From positions 34,983-98,982 of the forward strand of contig JABIHA010000112.1 of the NCBI GenBank assembly GCA_018649885.1: 64,000 bases of DNA. Direction: 5' to 3'. A program made the position numbers and the translations under genes. The stretch comes from Bacteriovoracaceae bacterium (GTDB lineage: Bacteria > Bdellovibrionota > Bacteriovoracia > Bacteriovoracales > Bacteriovoracaceae). The notes beneath the pieces were generated by a model, which was not told where the DNA came from, did not search any database, and saw nothing but the letters and a program-made list of their open reading frames with translations. This document shows positions 25,470 through 35,607 of this stretch, in pieces (the stretch's first letter is position 1; every line of letters starts with the position of its first letter).

Positions 25470-27782
25470 ATGCTAAATTCAACAAAAATTAGAGATAGAT
25501 TTGTGGCCTCCTTACTAGATCATCCATGGAGGTGGTTGTTTTTGCTGATTGGGCTGACTTTGTTTTGCGCTCTTGGAATTGCCAAAATTAAACAAGATTA
25601 TTCTCCCAGGGTTTGGTTTGGAAAGAACCACGAAGAGATCATCAATCTAAACCAGTTTGAAAAATTATTCGGAAGTGATCAATCCATTGTCATCGGTGTT
25701 TACAATGAGAATGGGATTTTTAATGAGAAAACATTAAAAACTATTCAGGATATTTCTTGGGATATGGGTGGGCTCCCAGAGATTAGAAGAGTGGAGTCAC
25801 TCTCAACTACAGTTGAGATTAATTCAAAAGACGATGAGATTTTAATAAATAAGATTCTTCACAGCGGAGTTGATTACAGTAAAAATAGCATTGAGCAAAT
25901 TAAAAAAAATGTAATGGGGAACAAAGATGTTATTGATATTTTTGTTTCACAAGATGCCAAGCTAACAGTTATCTATGGGTACTTAAATCCTTTTATTGGC
26001 AGAAACCCTGAATTTAAACCAACAATTGATGGGGCGAGAGAATTAATAAAAAAATATCAAAAAAATAGTGATGATCAGTTTCACTTATCTGGAAATGCAA
26101 CGGCGATTAGGGCATTTCAAGAAGTTGCCCAGGGCGATAATAAAAAGATTATTCCAATACTTCTATTTTCTATCATAATGGTTTTATTTTTAACTTTTAG
26201 AGGTTTCACCTCTATTTTTCTTCCCTTTGCACTTGTGGCCGTAACAGTACTTTCAACTATGGGTCTTATTGGTCATTTTGGTTTTATTTTTAATAGCTTG
26301 CTGTCAGCAACTCCAGCAATCCTGCTTGCAATTTGTCTTGCAGATTCAGTCCATATTCTAAGTAAGTTTGTTCAAAATAAAACCAAGGGGATGAGCTCTA
26401 AAGATGCTATCGAAGGCTCCCTTAAAATCAACTTCGTACCCACTGTCTTAACTTCTATTTCTACCGCAATTAGCTTTTTTTCATTTTCACTTTCTGATAT
26501 TCAGCCACTCAGCTCTCTTGGGATTGTAGCGGGGTGTGGGACAATTTTGGCCTGGCTGTACACTTATTTATTGATGGGGCCGTTTATCAAAATTGTTGGT
26601 CCGGTAATGGATAAATCAAGATTCTCTCCAAAGTTTAATGTTAAGTTTAAATTTGACTGGCGAGAGGGACTCACTAGATTTATTGAGAAAAATGCGCGAT
26701 TAATTGTTTTAGCATTTTTTATACTATCAACTGTCAGTGTTTATTTCGCTCTTCAAAATGAAGTCAACTCTGATCCTCTCAAATATTTTTCAAATAAAGT
26801 TCCAGTGAAAAAAGCTTATGATTTTATTAGCTCAAAATTTCAAGGGGTGAGATCGGTCAATCTTATGATTGATAGTGGTAGTGAAGGTGGTGTGAAAGAC
26901 GCGGCATTCCTTACGAAAATTGATGACTTTGTACATTGGGCCGAAACCGACCCAGATATTACACATGGTAGATCAATATTAGATGTGATCAAGAGAATGA
27001 ATCAGGTTATTCACAACGATGATCCAAAATTTTACCGTGTACCTGAGACCAGAGAGCAGACCAGTGAATTACTGCTCTTGTATTCAATGGGTCTTCCCCA
27101 GGGAAAAGATATAAATGACTTGGTCTCAATTGATGAGAGATATATGAGAATTCATGTTCTCTGGAAAATTGAAACTACTAGAGATAGTGCTGAGAAATTC
27201 GATAAATTAATTAGTAAAGCAGGAACCATGGGAATTGACGCCAAGAAAGGTGGGAATATGGGTCTTCATGTCAGGATGAACACTATGATTGTGAAATCCT
27301 TTTTCAGATCTATGTCTATTGCACTATTTCTTGTAGGGCTTTTAATTTTGGCCGTATTTAGAGATTTAAAAATCTCAATTATTGCTATGTTTCCAAATAT
27401 TGTTCCTCTTTTTGTTGCTTTGGCATTAATTAAACTGACGGGTCAATTTCTTGATATTGGAACGAGTTTAGTTGCGAGTGTGTGCTTAGGTATAGCGGTA
27501 GATGACACAATACACTTTGTGACTAGTTATCAATTGGCACGAAAGGAAGGTCGAAATCCACTTGATTCGATAAATTTCACTTTTAAGGGTACGGGGGTTG
27601 CTCTTGTCATCACAACAGTATTACTCGTTTTAGGTTTTGGAAGTTTCGGATTTGCTGAATTTATTCCCAATAGAAACTTTGGAATTTTAAGTGCCATTGT
27701 TTTACTTTTTGCACTCATTACAGATCTTTTACTTCTGCCAGCAATATTTTATCTAGTTGATCAAAAAAAAGGAAAAAACTAG
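25470..27782 (+). CDS. RND superfamily (MMPL-type) exporter
   Basis: 770 residues with two copies of a one-plus-five TM plan: a first TM near 20-40, a large periplasmic domain and a five-helix bundle with LLAICLADSVHILSKF; then TM near 410, second periplasmic domain and a bundle with GIAVDDTIHFVTSY. The two ADSVH / DDTIHF motifs hold the proton-relay Asp residues. Related proteins export hydrophobic lipids. It is divergent from tetR and lacks a neighbouring membrane-fusion or outer-membrane gene. Confidence 0.88.
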   Translation: MLNSTKIRDRFVASLLDHPWRWLFLLIGLTLFCALGIAKIKQDYSPRVWFGKNHEEIINLNQFEKLFGSDQSIVIGVYNENGIFNEKTLKTIQDISWDMGGLPEIRRVESLSTTVEINSKDDEILINKILHSGVDYSKNSIEQIKKNVMGNKDVIDIFVSQDAKLTVIYGYLNPFIGRNPEFKPTIDGARELIKKYQKNSDDQFHLSGNATAIRAFQEVAQGDNKKIIPILLFSIIMVLFLTFRGFTSIFLPFALVAVTVLSTMGLIGHFGFIFNSLLSATPAILLAICLADSVHILSKFVQNKTKGMSSKDAIEGSLKINFVPTVLTSISTAISFFSFSLSDIQPLSSLGIVAGCGTILAWLYTYLLMGPFIKIVGPVMDKSRFSPKFNVKFKFDWREGLTRFIEKNARLIVLAFFILSTVSVYFALQNEVNSDPLKYFSNKVPVKKAYDFISSKFQGVRSVNLMIDSGSEGGVKDAAFLTKIDDFVHWAETDPDITHGRSILDVIKRMNQVIHNDDPKFYRVPETREQTSELLLLYSMGLPQGKDINDLVSIDERYMRIHVLWKIETTRDSAEKFDKLISKAGTMGIDAKKGGNMGLHVRMNTMIVKSFFRSMSIALFLVGLLILAVFRDLKISIIAMFPNIVPLFVALALIKLTGQFLDIGTSLVASVCLGIAVDDTIHFVTSYQLARKEGRNPLDSINFTFKGTGVALVITTVLLVLGFGSFGFAEFIPNRNFGILSAIVLLFALITDLLLLPAIFYLVDQKKGKN

Positions 27783-27824
27783 TGCTTCGCCATCATCGGG
27801 AAAAACTTAATGGAGGGAGTACTA
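27780..27824. repeat. Imperfect hairpin repeat at convergent junction, copy A
   Basis: Lies between the stops of the RND and DDAH-like genes, 44 bp apart. The 3' half, AAACTTAATGGAGGGAGTAC then TAGA, matches in 22 of 25 positions the right half of the repeat at 57108-57172. The 5' half is degenerate and pairs only around TAGTGCTTC. It looks like a decayed copy of a two-armed hairpin element. Confidence 0.6.
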
Positions 27825-27826
27825 GA

Positions 27827-28597
27827 TTAAGATATTGCATAATCTTTAAGATGTAAGCAGCTTAAAGATCCATCTGCTTTGAGAAATTCCGAGAAATCAA
27901 TTGTCTTAACACTGAGTCCTCGTTCTTTTAGAATTCGGAGTGTCTTTTGGTTTCCAGCTGGAATTAAAAAGTCGTTTCCATTAGATATTATATTGGCTGC
28001 AAGGGCTTCATCTAGAGGTATTTTTATGCATTCTTCCAGTTCATATAATGGGGAAAGAAAACTGATATTTTCAGTAGCAAAAATATAATCAGAGGTTGGA
28101 CTTGAGCAGATACATTTCAAATGAAGAAATTTTGTTAACTTTACTGGAGTGGTGATGATTTTAAATTGTTTTAAAAATTCTGATGCCGCCTCAAACCCCG
28201 CACGGTTGGTTCTTTTGGATATACCAATAAATGCCAGGTTTTTGTTAATGAGAATATCTCCCCCATCGAGAGTTGCGCCTTCAGGGAGCTCAGTAATTTC
28301 AATACCATTTTTTTCTAAGACGGATCTGGTTAACTCATTTTCGCCTTTTCTGGATTTTGCACCAATATTTGTAATGAGGGCCTGGTTTTTATACACAAGT
28401 GCTGTGTCCTCTATGAAGCAAGAATCAGGGTAATCAGTAATAGGAGGTAGTATTTTAACTTCCCTATTGCCCTCTTTTAAGAAGTTGGCATATTCCTCAA
28501 ACTGCATTTTTGCTCTGCTCTTATTTATAACGGCGCCATCCATGGAAAGGGCCTTATCAAAACTAGTAGATGGTTCTCTCAAAAATATTTGCTTCAT
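27827..28597 (-). CDS. DDAH/amidinotransferase-family hydrolase (arginine-dihydrolase-like)
   Basis: 256 residues from ATG 28597 (GGGAG five bases upstream). It has the guanidine-modifying enzyme fold: PDSCFIEDTALV with catalytic-site Asp/Glu, GATLDGGDILINKNLAFIGISKRTN, FLHLKC with the catalytic His and a C-terminal GSLSCLHLKDY holding the nucleophile Cys. This fits dimethylarginine dimethylaminohydrolase, which releases citrulline, or related agmatine and arginine deiminases. Its start lies 11 bases downstream of the unknown minus-strand gene, probably one transcript. Confidence 0.85.
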   Translation of the reverse strand: MKQIFLREPSTSFDKALSMDGAVINKSRAKMQFEEYANFLKEGNREVKILPPITDYPDSCFIEDTALVYKNQALITNIGAKSRKGENELTRSVLEKNGIEITELPEGATLDGGDILINKNLAFIGISKRTNRAGFEAASEFLKQFKIITTPVKLTKFLHLKCICSSPTSDYIFATENISFLSPLYELEECIKIPLDEALAANIISNGNDFLIPAGNQKTLRILKERGLSVKTIDFSEFLKADGSLSCLHLKDYAIS

Positions 28598-28607
28598 ATA
28601 TTCTCCC

Positions 28608-29822
28608 TTACAAATCCTTAGCAGTAATCTCACTAAAATGGGTTGCTTTATTAAGGCCTAGATCGATGTTGTTTGTAACTACTCTCTGCATTGCCCATTT
28701 TGGTTTTAATGATTCAACACTAACCTTAATTTTTTTGTCAACTTTTGAGGTGAAAGTTATATGTGCGCATTGATATCCTTGTTTTCCATTTACCTCAGTG
28801 ACCATATTACATTTAATTTCCCGAGGTAGTTTACCAAAACGTAAATCTGGAAGCGAGGGATTAAATTTCATCTTAAATATATTTTGATTCCAGACTTTGC
28901 GCTCCCCGGAAATTTCACACGGTCGGTTTTGATGACAACTAATTTCCCTAAGTTGGAGGTTGTGAGAAACTTTATTAAAAACAAATTGATATGAAGGAAA
29001 AGATTTTTTTGTTCTAAGCACTATTTTATCTGGATGGTGCTCTAGTTCGAAATCATGGACTATTTCGTTTTTTTCATTTTCTAGAGTGCTGTCAGATTGG
29101 AACCAAGCTCCGGAAAGGATTCCGCTGCATGACTGGCTCATAAGCCCCGCTACTTTTAAACCAAAAATTGAGTAGGGCTCAATATCCTTTGGGTCAGAAA
29201 ATATAATGTTATTGGTTAGATTGACTGATGTAAGATCTAGAATGGCCAGCGCACTATTTTGTGAATGGTTCATGGCGTTGCCATTTCTAAAAAATGGAGG
29301 ATTATCCTTTATATAAAATGAAGCATTATGATTTTTTTTAGCTCCGATTTTTATGCAAAATTTAATTGGATCTCTTTGATTGTTAGTTGGATTTAATCTG
29401 CTGTAATCAACTTCTACTACCTTTTTTCCCTTGATGTAATTCTCGCTAACTTTTAAGCTCGCATCATAAGTTGCCCTCGAAAAAGCAGAGAGCATCTGCT
29501 TTGCGATCTCACTGATGTGGCTTGGGAGCCCGATATATTGAAGACCATCCAGCCTAGAGTCCAAGGTGAACCAAACGACTTCGCCATTTGGCAGGTAAAT
29601 CTTTGAGACCTCAATCATTCCCCACCCGTCGTTGCCCTGCAGAGCGACCATGATGTCTTGGTCAAAGTGCAGACACCAGGGGATAAATGGAATTACCGGG
29701 TGTGAATTGAGAGGTTCATGATCAATGACTATGGGCGAATGAGTAGATTTTCCCAGAAATGTCTCTTCGTTTACGACACTATTTTTTGAAATGAAGAATT
29801 TGAGAGGGATTCGCTCTTCCAT
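28608..29822 (-). CDS. Protein of unknown function (404 aa)
   Basis: No signal peptide and no TM helices are visible. Moderate Asn, Ser and Lys content, several Trp-Phe-rich strands (VWFTLDSRLDGLQYIG, SGAWFQSD) and dispersed cysteines suggest a cytosolic, mostly beta protein. I do not recognise a family. It sits directly ahead of the DDAH-like gene with 11 bases between, and divergent from smc. Confidence 0.7.
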   Translation of the reverse strand: MEERIPLKFFISKNSVVNEETFLGKSTHSPIVIDHEPLNSHPVIPFIPWCLHFDQDIMVALQGNDGWGMIEVSKIYLPNGEVVWFTLDSRLDGLQYIGLPSHISEIAKQMLSAFSRATYDASLKVSENYIKGKKVVEVDYSRLNPTNNQRDPIKFCIKIGAKKNHNASFYIKDNPPFFRNGNAMNHSQNSALAILDLTSVNLTNNIIFSDPKDIEPYSIFGLKVAGLMSQSCSGILSGAWFQSDSTLENEKNEIVHDFELEHHPDKIVLRTKKSFPSYQFVFNKVSHNLQLREISCHQNRPCEISGERKVWNQNIFKMKFNPSLPDLRFGKLPREIKCNMVTEVNGKQGYQCAHITFTSKVDKKIKVSVESLKPKWAMQRVVTNNIDLGLNKATHFSEITAKDL

Positions 29823-30048
29823 CTGGCTATTTTAAGGTTGATTTTTTAAATGAACAACGTGAAATAGATCTTCCCCGAAGGTGCTTTGCATAAAAGAGTC
29901 ATTAAAATCGCAACTATCTCCCCCTAGGAGCAGAATACCAGCATTTCGCTCTGGTAAATTTATAGTCTCAGAAGGTAGTATTATAGCTACACACAAATGC
30001 ATGGAATTTCATCACGGATTGGATGGAATAATTTTGGAGAGACGTTTC

Positions 30049-33000
30049 GTGAAACTAAAACTTAAAAGGCTTATCCTTCAAGGATTTAAGTCGTTCAAAG
30101 ATAAAACTGTTGTTCATTTTGATGATGGAATTACAGGAATTGTGGGACCAAATGGTTGCGGCAAATCCAATATCGTGGACGCCTTATTTTGGGTAATGGG
30201 TGAACAATCAGCAAAGCACCTTCGTGGGAAATCCATGAAAGATGTTATTTTTGCCGGATCAGAAAAGCATACTCAGGCCTCATGGGCCGAGGTCTCCTTG
30301 GTTCTAGAAAATCTAGGCGGAAAGCATATCCATATAGGTAATACCGTTCTAAGCCCAAGTGAAATTCAATTAACTAGAAAACTTTATAAAAATGGTGAAA
30401 CCGAATACAGAATCAATGGCACCCCAGCTAGGCTTAAAGATATCCAAGAGATTTTCATGGATACTGGGGCCGGTGCTAAATCCTATTCTATTATTGCCCA
30501 AGGTGAAATTAATAGACTCGTTCAAGCAAAGCCTGAAGAGAGAAGGGTGATGATTGAAGAAGTTGCCGGAGTCACAAAATTTAAGGCCAGACGAAGGGAA
30601 TCAATTAAGAAAATTGAAAATACAGAGTCCAACTTAGGGCGTTTGGCTGATTTACAAACCGAGATTGAAAAGAATCTTCGGTCATTAAAAAGTCAATCAG
30701 AGAAAGCTGAGAGAGCAAAGTCGCTTAAGGAGAGAGTTCGCAAGTATGATTTGGTTGTTCACTCTCACAAAGTATTTGATTACCTAAAAGATTTTAGAGA
30801 AGGCAAAAATTTTATAATAGAGAAAAAATCAGAAGTAGCGAGCTGGGTTTTGAAAAAAGATCAGCTTGAAGTTAGCCTTCAAGAAGAAAGAATTAAAAAA
30901 GAAGAAAGGCTAAAAGAAATTGAAGAAGTCCAATCTCAGTATAACGAAAAGTCTAAAGAATTGGCGGCATCGGAGGAGAGATCTAAATTTGTTGAAAGGT
31001 CTTCAGTTGAAAAGAGTAAGCAAATTGAGCTTCGAAGTGCAGATGTAGTTCAATTATCAGAAGAATTAACTGAAAGAGAAGCCAGGATTAATAGTCTTAA
31101 TCTTGAGCTAGAAGAATTAGAAAGTGAGTCTAGTGAAACAGTGGATTTCGACTCTATTCAAGAAAAAGTTGAAATTCTCAAAGAATCTCTAGAATTAAAA
31201 AAACAAACCATTGATGAAAAGTCTGATACCAGCTCAGAGCTTCAAGGAAATCTGCAAAGTGTTGATCAAACCCTTTATAAAAACTCATCTCGCGTAGAAG
31301 AATACTCAGCCAGTCTTGAAGATACATCCTTAGAAATTGAGGAGCTTGAATCACAATACTCAGCTGTCTCTTCAGATATCTCCAAAGAGAGAGACGAAGT
31401 TTTCGAATTAAACCAAAAAGTAGAAACTTTAAAAGTTAAGGTTGGGGAGTTGAAAGAGGGAATCTCTAGCTCTAAAACGGTAAAAAATGAGCTTGAAAGT
31501 GAACATCGAAACCAATCAAGATCATTAATTGAAAAAGAAAGTTTGTTATCCTCATTGAAGCAAATCAATCAATCCCTTGAGGGTGCAACAAAGGGAACCC
31601 AGAAATTTTTAGAAAGTGGTGATGAAAACTACAAACAACTTGGATCGATCATTGAATGTGAAGAAAAATATACTTGTGCAATTCAAAAGATCCTAGATCG
31701 ATATATTAATTCACTTGTTTGTAAGGATAGTAGCTATTCAAGTTTTGCAAGTTGGGATAAATCAGAAAAAGAATTAGGCGTTGAGCTAATGATACCAGAG
31801 GCAGGTAACACGGCGTCTGATGAAGTGGTAGAAAGATTGAAGGTTGCGGGCTTCGGTGAAGTGAACTCAGTGAGCTCCTTTGTAAAGGTGAGTGATCCTG
31901 ATTTTGCAGAAGTTGTCGGCAAAATATTAAATGGTTACTACATTGTTTCTTCAATTGATGATTCCATAGTTTTTGATTTACCAGAAAATATTGGATTTAG
32001 GGGGCTAGTGTCTGAAAATGGCCGTTATGTGTTAACCTCACAAGGGAACGCTAGACAATTACTAGTTAGTGGCAGGGAAGAGGGTGATGGAGTCATTTCT
32101 AGAAACAATCAAATTTCAACCCTAGAAGGTGAACTTCACTCACTTAAAGAAGAACTTGAAAAAGTAAATACTGAGTTTGAAAAATCTCTTGAAAACCATA
32201 AACTGTCAGAAGAACAATTAGAAATATGTAATAGTGAATATACTGAAATTAAAGCAGAGTATGCTGCAAAAAAATCTACTCTAGATTCTAAAGTCGAAAA
32301 TCTTACCAATGGAAACTCAAGGCTTTCAATTCTAAAAAATAGAAAAGATGAAGTATCGAGAAAAAAGCTAGAACTTCTTGAGATGGATGAGAAACTTCAA
32401 AAAGATTCGCAGGATTTGAAAGAGAAATTTGAAATATTAAGTACTGAGTTAGAAAACCTTGAAGAAGAGTATTCTGTTGGATACCAGACCTATCAAGACG
32501 AAAGAGAAGTTTTCTTAGAGAAAAAGGCATTTGCTCAAAATTTTGAAGCCAGATCCAAAGGTTTGAAATCTCAAATTGAGGATGTTGAGACACAAATTGA
32601 AAAAACCGCTGACAGAATTGAAACAGGTAAAACTGTTATGGAACAAACGAGAGCTGAAAAAGTAGAGCTGGAATCTACTCTTCTTGAGTTGAAAGAACAA
32701 AACGCAGAAGTTGCAATGACTCTTTCTCTTGAAGAAAAAGAACTTAAAATCAAAAAAGATGATTTGGCTGCCCTTCTTTCTCAAATGCTTGAAAGAGAAG
32801 ATGAGGTAAAAAAACTAGCAGTAAAATCAAATAAGTTTGAAAAAGAGATTGCTCAAAAAGAAGTGAAAATTGAACAATATATTGAAAATGAAGCACAGGT
32901 CGTTCGAAATGTATTTGAAAAGCACTGTATTGATTTGAGAGATGTGTTGGGGCAATTTTTAGAATTTTCGGAAGAAGAATATGTAGGCCTTGCTGATATA

Positions 33001-33732
33001 ACAGCTATGTATCATCAAGAAGGTGAAGAGGGACCAATTGAAATTGTAAAACAGCCCTACCTTTTTAATAGAAGATATGGGCAAGATCTTCGAGACTGCT
33101 CTACCAAATTTAAAAATTGTAGAAATGAGCTTACCCGGCTCGGCGAAATTAATTGGCAGGCAATTGAAGATTATAGAAAGCAAAAACTTAGGTCTGATTT
33201 TTTGAAAGATCAAGAAATTGAACTCAAAACATCTCTTGAAGATCTTGAAAGTGCAATTAGACATATTGATGAAAAATCACGCTTTAGATTTGAGCAAGCT
33301 TTCGGTGAAGTGAATGAAAGATTTGAAAAAGTTTTCCCAATTATTTTTGGTGGCGGGAGCGCAAGATTAAATATAGTCGGAAATGTTGATTCTCCAGATT
33401 GTGGGATAGATATTGTAGCTCAGCCTCCAGGCAAGAAAATGCAAAATATAAATTTAATGTCTGGTGGAGAAAAGGCCCTTACTGCTGTAAGTCTTATCTT
33501 TTCTATCTTTTTGGTTAAGCCATCTCCTTTTTGCCTTCTCGATGAAGTTGACGCTCCTCTTGATGATGCTAATGTTGGGAGATTTAATCAGTTACTAAGA
33601 GAAATGAGTGAAGAATCTCAATTTATTTTAATTACACATAATAAGAAAACAATGGAGTTAAATGACACACTCTACGGTGTAACCATGCAAGAGCCTGGTG
33701 TTTCATCATGTGTGTCAGTACAATTGCACTAA
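30049..33732 (+). CDS. smc: Chromosome partition protein SMC
   Basis: Chromosome-organising ATPase that forms a long antiparallel coiled coil and acts with ScpA/ScpB. 1227 residues from GTG 30049 with GGAGAG ahead (7-base spacing); the frame remains open 56 codons further upstream, but that stretch looks non-coding. Walker A GPNGCGKSN near 33-41, coiled coil, hinge at about 525-685, second coiled coil, signature NLMSGGEKALTAVSLIF and Walker B PFCLLDEVDAPLDDANV. Family length is about 1190. The lolA-like gene starts in its stop codon. Confidence 0.95.
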   Translation: MKLKLKRLILQGFKSFKDKTVVHFDDGITGIVGPNGCGKSNIVDALFWVMGEQSAKHLRGKSMKDVIFAGSEKHTQASWAEVSLVLENLGGKHIHIGNTVLSPSEIQLTRKLYKNGETEYRINGTPARLKDIQEIFMDTGAGAKSYSIIAQGEINRLVQAKPEERRVMIEEVAGVTKFKARRRESIKKIENTESNLGRLADLQTEIEKNLRSLKSQSEKAERAKSLKERVRKYDLVVHSHKVFDYLKDFREGKNFIIEKKSEVASWVLKKDQLEVSLQEERIKKEERLKEIEEVQSQYNEKSKELAASEERSKFVERSSVEKSKQIELRSADVVQLSEELTEREARINSLNLELEELESESSETVDFDSIQEKVEILKESLELKKQTIDEKSDTSSELQGNLQSVDQTLYKNSSRVEEYSASLEDTSLEIEELESQYSAVSSDISKERDEVFELNQKVETLKVKVGELKEGISSSKTVKNELESEHRNQSRSLIEKESLLSSLKQINQSLEGATKGTQKFLESGDENYKQLGSIIECEEKYTCAIQKILDRYINSLVCKDSSYSSFASWDKSEKELGVELMIPEAGNTASDEVVERLKVAGFGEVNSVSSFVKVSDPDFAEVVGKILNGYYIVSSIDDSIVFDLPENIGFRGLVSENGRYVLTSQGNARQLLVSGREEGDGVISRNNQISTLEGELHSLKEELEKVNTEFEKSLENHKLSEEQLEICNSEYTEIKAEYAAKKSTLDSKVENLTNGNSRLSILKNRKDEVSRKKLELLEMDEKLQKDSQDLKEKFEILSTELENLEEEYSVGYQTYQDEREVFLEKKAFAQNFEARSKGLKSQIEDVETQIEKTADRIETGKTVMEQTRAEKVELESTLLELKEQNAEVAMTLSLEEKELKIKKDDLAALLSQMLEREDEVKKLAVKSNKFEKEIAQKEVKIEQYIENEAQVVRNVFEKHCIDLRDVLGQFLEFSEEEYVGLADITAMYHQEGEEGPIEIVKQPYLFNRRYGQDLRDCSTKFKNCRNELTRLGEINWQAIEDYRKQKLRSDFLKDQEIELKTSLEDLESAIRHIDEKSRFRFEQAFGEVNERFEKVFPIIFGGGSARLNIVGNVDSPDCGIDIVAQPPGKKMQNINLMSGGEKALTAVSLIFSIFLVKPSPFCLLDEVDAPLDDANVGRFNQLLREMSEESQFILITHNKKTMELNDTLYGVTMQEPGVSSCVSVQLH

Positions 33733-34340
33733 TGATTCGTTTTATTTTGATCACATTCTTTCTTACCAATATTTGCTTTGCTGCAAAAAGAAGCAAGTTT
33801 TTACCTAAAACCTTTCAGGCAAAATTCGAACAAAGCTTTAAATCTGTTTTGTCTGGAAAGCTTGAAAAGAGTAGAGGCGAAATTTTTTATAAATATCCAG
33901 GGCATATCTATTTCGATGTGCAGTTTCCCGACCCTTTTGTTGTTGTGGCTAACCCCAAAAAAACTTGGCAATACACACCACCCTATGTTGTGGGTGAAAA
34001 AGGTCAGGTTATTGAGAGGCCTTCAAGAAAACTAACATTATTTAGATTTTTTGACGTCCTAAAAGATGGATTGAAAAGTAATGCTCTTTACGGTGTTGAG
34101 AAAACCAAGAAGTTTCACATTATTGAATTTAATAAAAAAACGGCGAAGGATATAGGTATTGTAAAAACTGAATTGTATTTTTTTAATGATAAGAATCCGG
34201 AACTCGTGGATTTGGAAAAAGCAATTTTGTATTATCACGACAAAAGACAAGTCACCCTGGTCCTGAAGCAAATGAAAATCAATATACCATTTAAAAAAGG
34301 TAAATTTATTTTTGATAAGAAAAAATTTAACGCCGAATGA
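33732..34340 (+). CDS. lolA: LolA-like outer-membrane lipoprotein carrier
   Basis: 202 residues. Sec signal MIRFILITFFLTNICFAAKRS. The body (QAKFEQSFKSVLSGKLEKSRGEIFYKYPGHIYFDV) resembles LolA, the periplasmic chaperone that carries lipoproteins from LolCDE to the outer membrane. Many lipoproteins in this window would be its clients. ATG overlaps the smc stop by one base; its own stop overlaps the next gene by four bases. Confidence 0.8.
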   Translation: MIRFILITFFLTNICFAAKRSKFLPKTFQAKFEQSFKSVLSGKLEKSRGEIFYKYPGHIYFDVQFPDPFVVVANPKKTWQYTPPYVVGEKGQVIERPSRKLTLFRFFDVLKDGLKSNALYGVEKTKKFHIIEFNKKTAKDIGIVKTELYFFNDKNPELVDLEKAILYYHDKRQVTLVLKQMKINIPFKKGKFIFDKKKFNAE

Positions 34341-35605
34341 AAACCATCCTTTTGATTCTATTTCTAATGCTCACAAACTCTGTTTACTCGCAGGATGAAG
34401 CAAGCCTTTCACTTTCAATTGGAAGTGGTCTTGTGGCCTTAGGGCATGATCTGGATTTAGATAGTTTTAAGATCACTTATGATTTTTCAACTGAACACTC
34501 AGTAAAAGTTAAATTTGTAGAAAATTCTCTTCAATGGATAAGGATACGCGGAAATTTGGTTGTTCCCAAGGCCCGTGTTGTTGTTGAACTGCCCGGTAGC
34601 TCTTATGAATATCACCTTAGTTACCTTGATAAATCCTATATCCTTCAACAGGAGAGGGAAATATCTTCAACTCAAATAGAAATTTCTCTTTTTCACCCAC
34701 ATAATGTAGATGTTTATAAAAATGGTGAAAAAATAGGAGAGATTGCTTTCGATATTAGATCAGAGCATGATGAGGAAAAGACTAAGATTATAGATAATTC
34801 ATGTGCGCCATTCGGTCTTGAAGTCAAAGTACCCAAAGGAGAGTTTATCTCAATAGGTTGTAACTTGCACCTTCGGGGAGTGTTTGGATCTGAAAAGGCA
34901 CTTCTTGAAATTAGCTGGATGGGACCTAACTTAACATTACTTAAAAAGGGTAACCCACCCTACAAAATAAATATGGCCACAAGCGGTCCAGCAAAAATAT
35001 TAGTCAATGATCAAGCAAAGAAAAAACACCTGCTTGAGATAAAAGCAAATGTTCCCCCCAGAATGTACCGAATGAAAACGGCTTTAGGTTTTGGACCCTA
35101 TACCTTTGATTCAAAGTATGGAGTAAAGCAAAGAAAGGCGAAGATCAGTGGAGCGGCCATGTTGTACGCGAAATTTGATTTGACCCCACATTCGAGCCTG
35201 CGAGCTTTCGACGCCCTTGTTTGGGAAAAATCAATATTTAATAATTTCGGTCTTTATTTTGCTTATACAGTTGCCTCTGTCATGGATAATAGGGTTTTGT
35301 TTGTTCCACTTTTAGGGATGCAGGGATTAGTCTTTAAGTATGAAAGTGGTGGAAATGTTTTTACTCAGGCAATCTTTCCTCAGGGTATAGAGATTGTTTA
35401 CAAGCATGCATTCGGACTGAAAAATTGGCACCTAATTTACGGAATGTTTTTGAATCCATCAGATGATGAGGAATATTCTAATTTGTGGGTGAGATTTGGA
35501 AAGAGGGTATTTGGCGAGCTTAACTATATCAGTTGGGAAGAAAACGACAAAAAGGCCCGAATGTTTGGACTCTCAATGGGTATTCCATTTTTCAATTTTT
35601 TCTAA
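34337..35605 (+). CDS. Exported protein, possibly outer-membrane beta-barrel
   Basis: 422 residues. Signal peptide MKTILLILFLMLTNSVYS ending before QDE. The N-terminal half is rich in beta strands and may be a periplasmic domain. The C-terminal part (about 250-420) has alternating aromatic strands (FGLYFAYTVASVM, NLWVRFGKRVF) and ends in Phe-Asn-Phe-Phe, an ending typical of barrel insertion by BAM. No named family is recognised. Translationally coupled to the lolA-like gene, which suggests envelope biogenesis. Confidence 0.75.
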   Translation: MKTILLILFLMLTNSVYSQDEASLSLSIGSGLVALGHDLDLDSFKITYDFSTEHSVKVKFVENSLQWIRIRGNLVVPKARVVVELPGSSYEYHLSYLDKSYILQQEREISSTQIEISLFHPHNVDVYKNGEKIGEIAFDIRSEHDEEKTKIIDNSCAPFGLEVKVPKGEFISIGCNLHLRGVFGSEKALLEISWMGPNLTLLKKGNPPYKINMATSGPAKILVNDQAKKKHLLEIKANVPPRMYRMKTALGFGPYTFDSKYGVKQRKAKISGAAMLYAKFDLTPHSSLRAFDALVWEKSIFNNFGLYFAYTVASVMDNRVLFVPLLGMQGLVFKYESGGNVFTQAIFPQGIEIVYKHAFGLKNWHLIYGMFLNPSDDEEYSNLWVRFGKRVFGELNYISWEENDKKARMFGLSMGIPFFNFF

Positions 35606-35607
35606 TT

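Noticed and set aside
29881..30048. SMC start 56 codons upstream
   Set aside because: The extension lacks homology to SMC N-termini, and GTG 30049 has a good ribosome site and gives the expected MKLKRL start.
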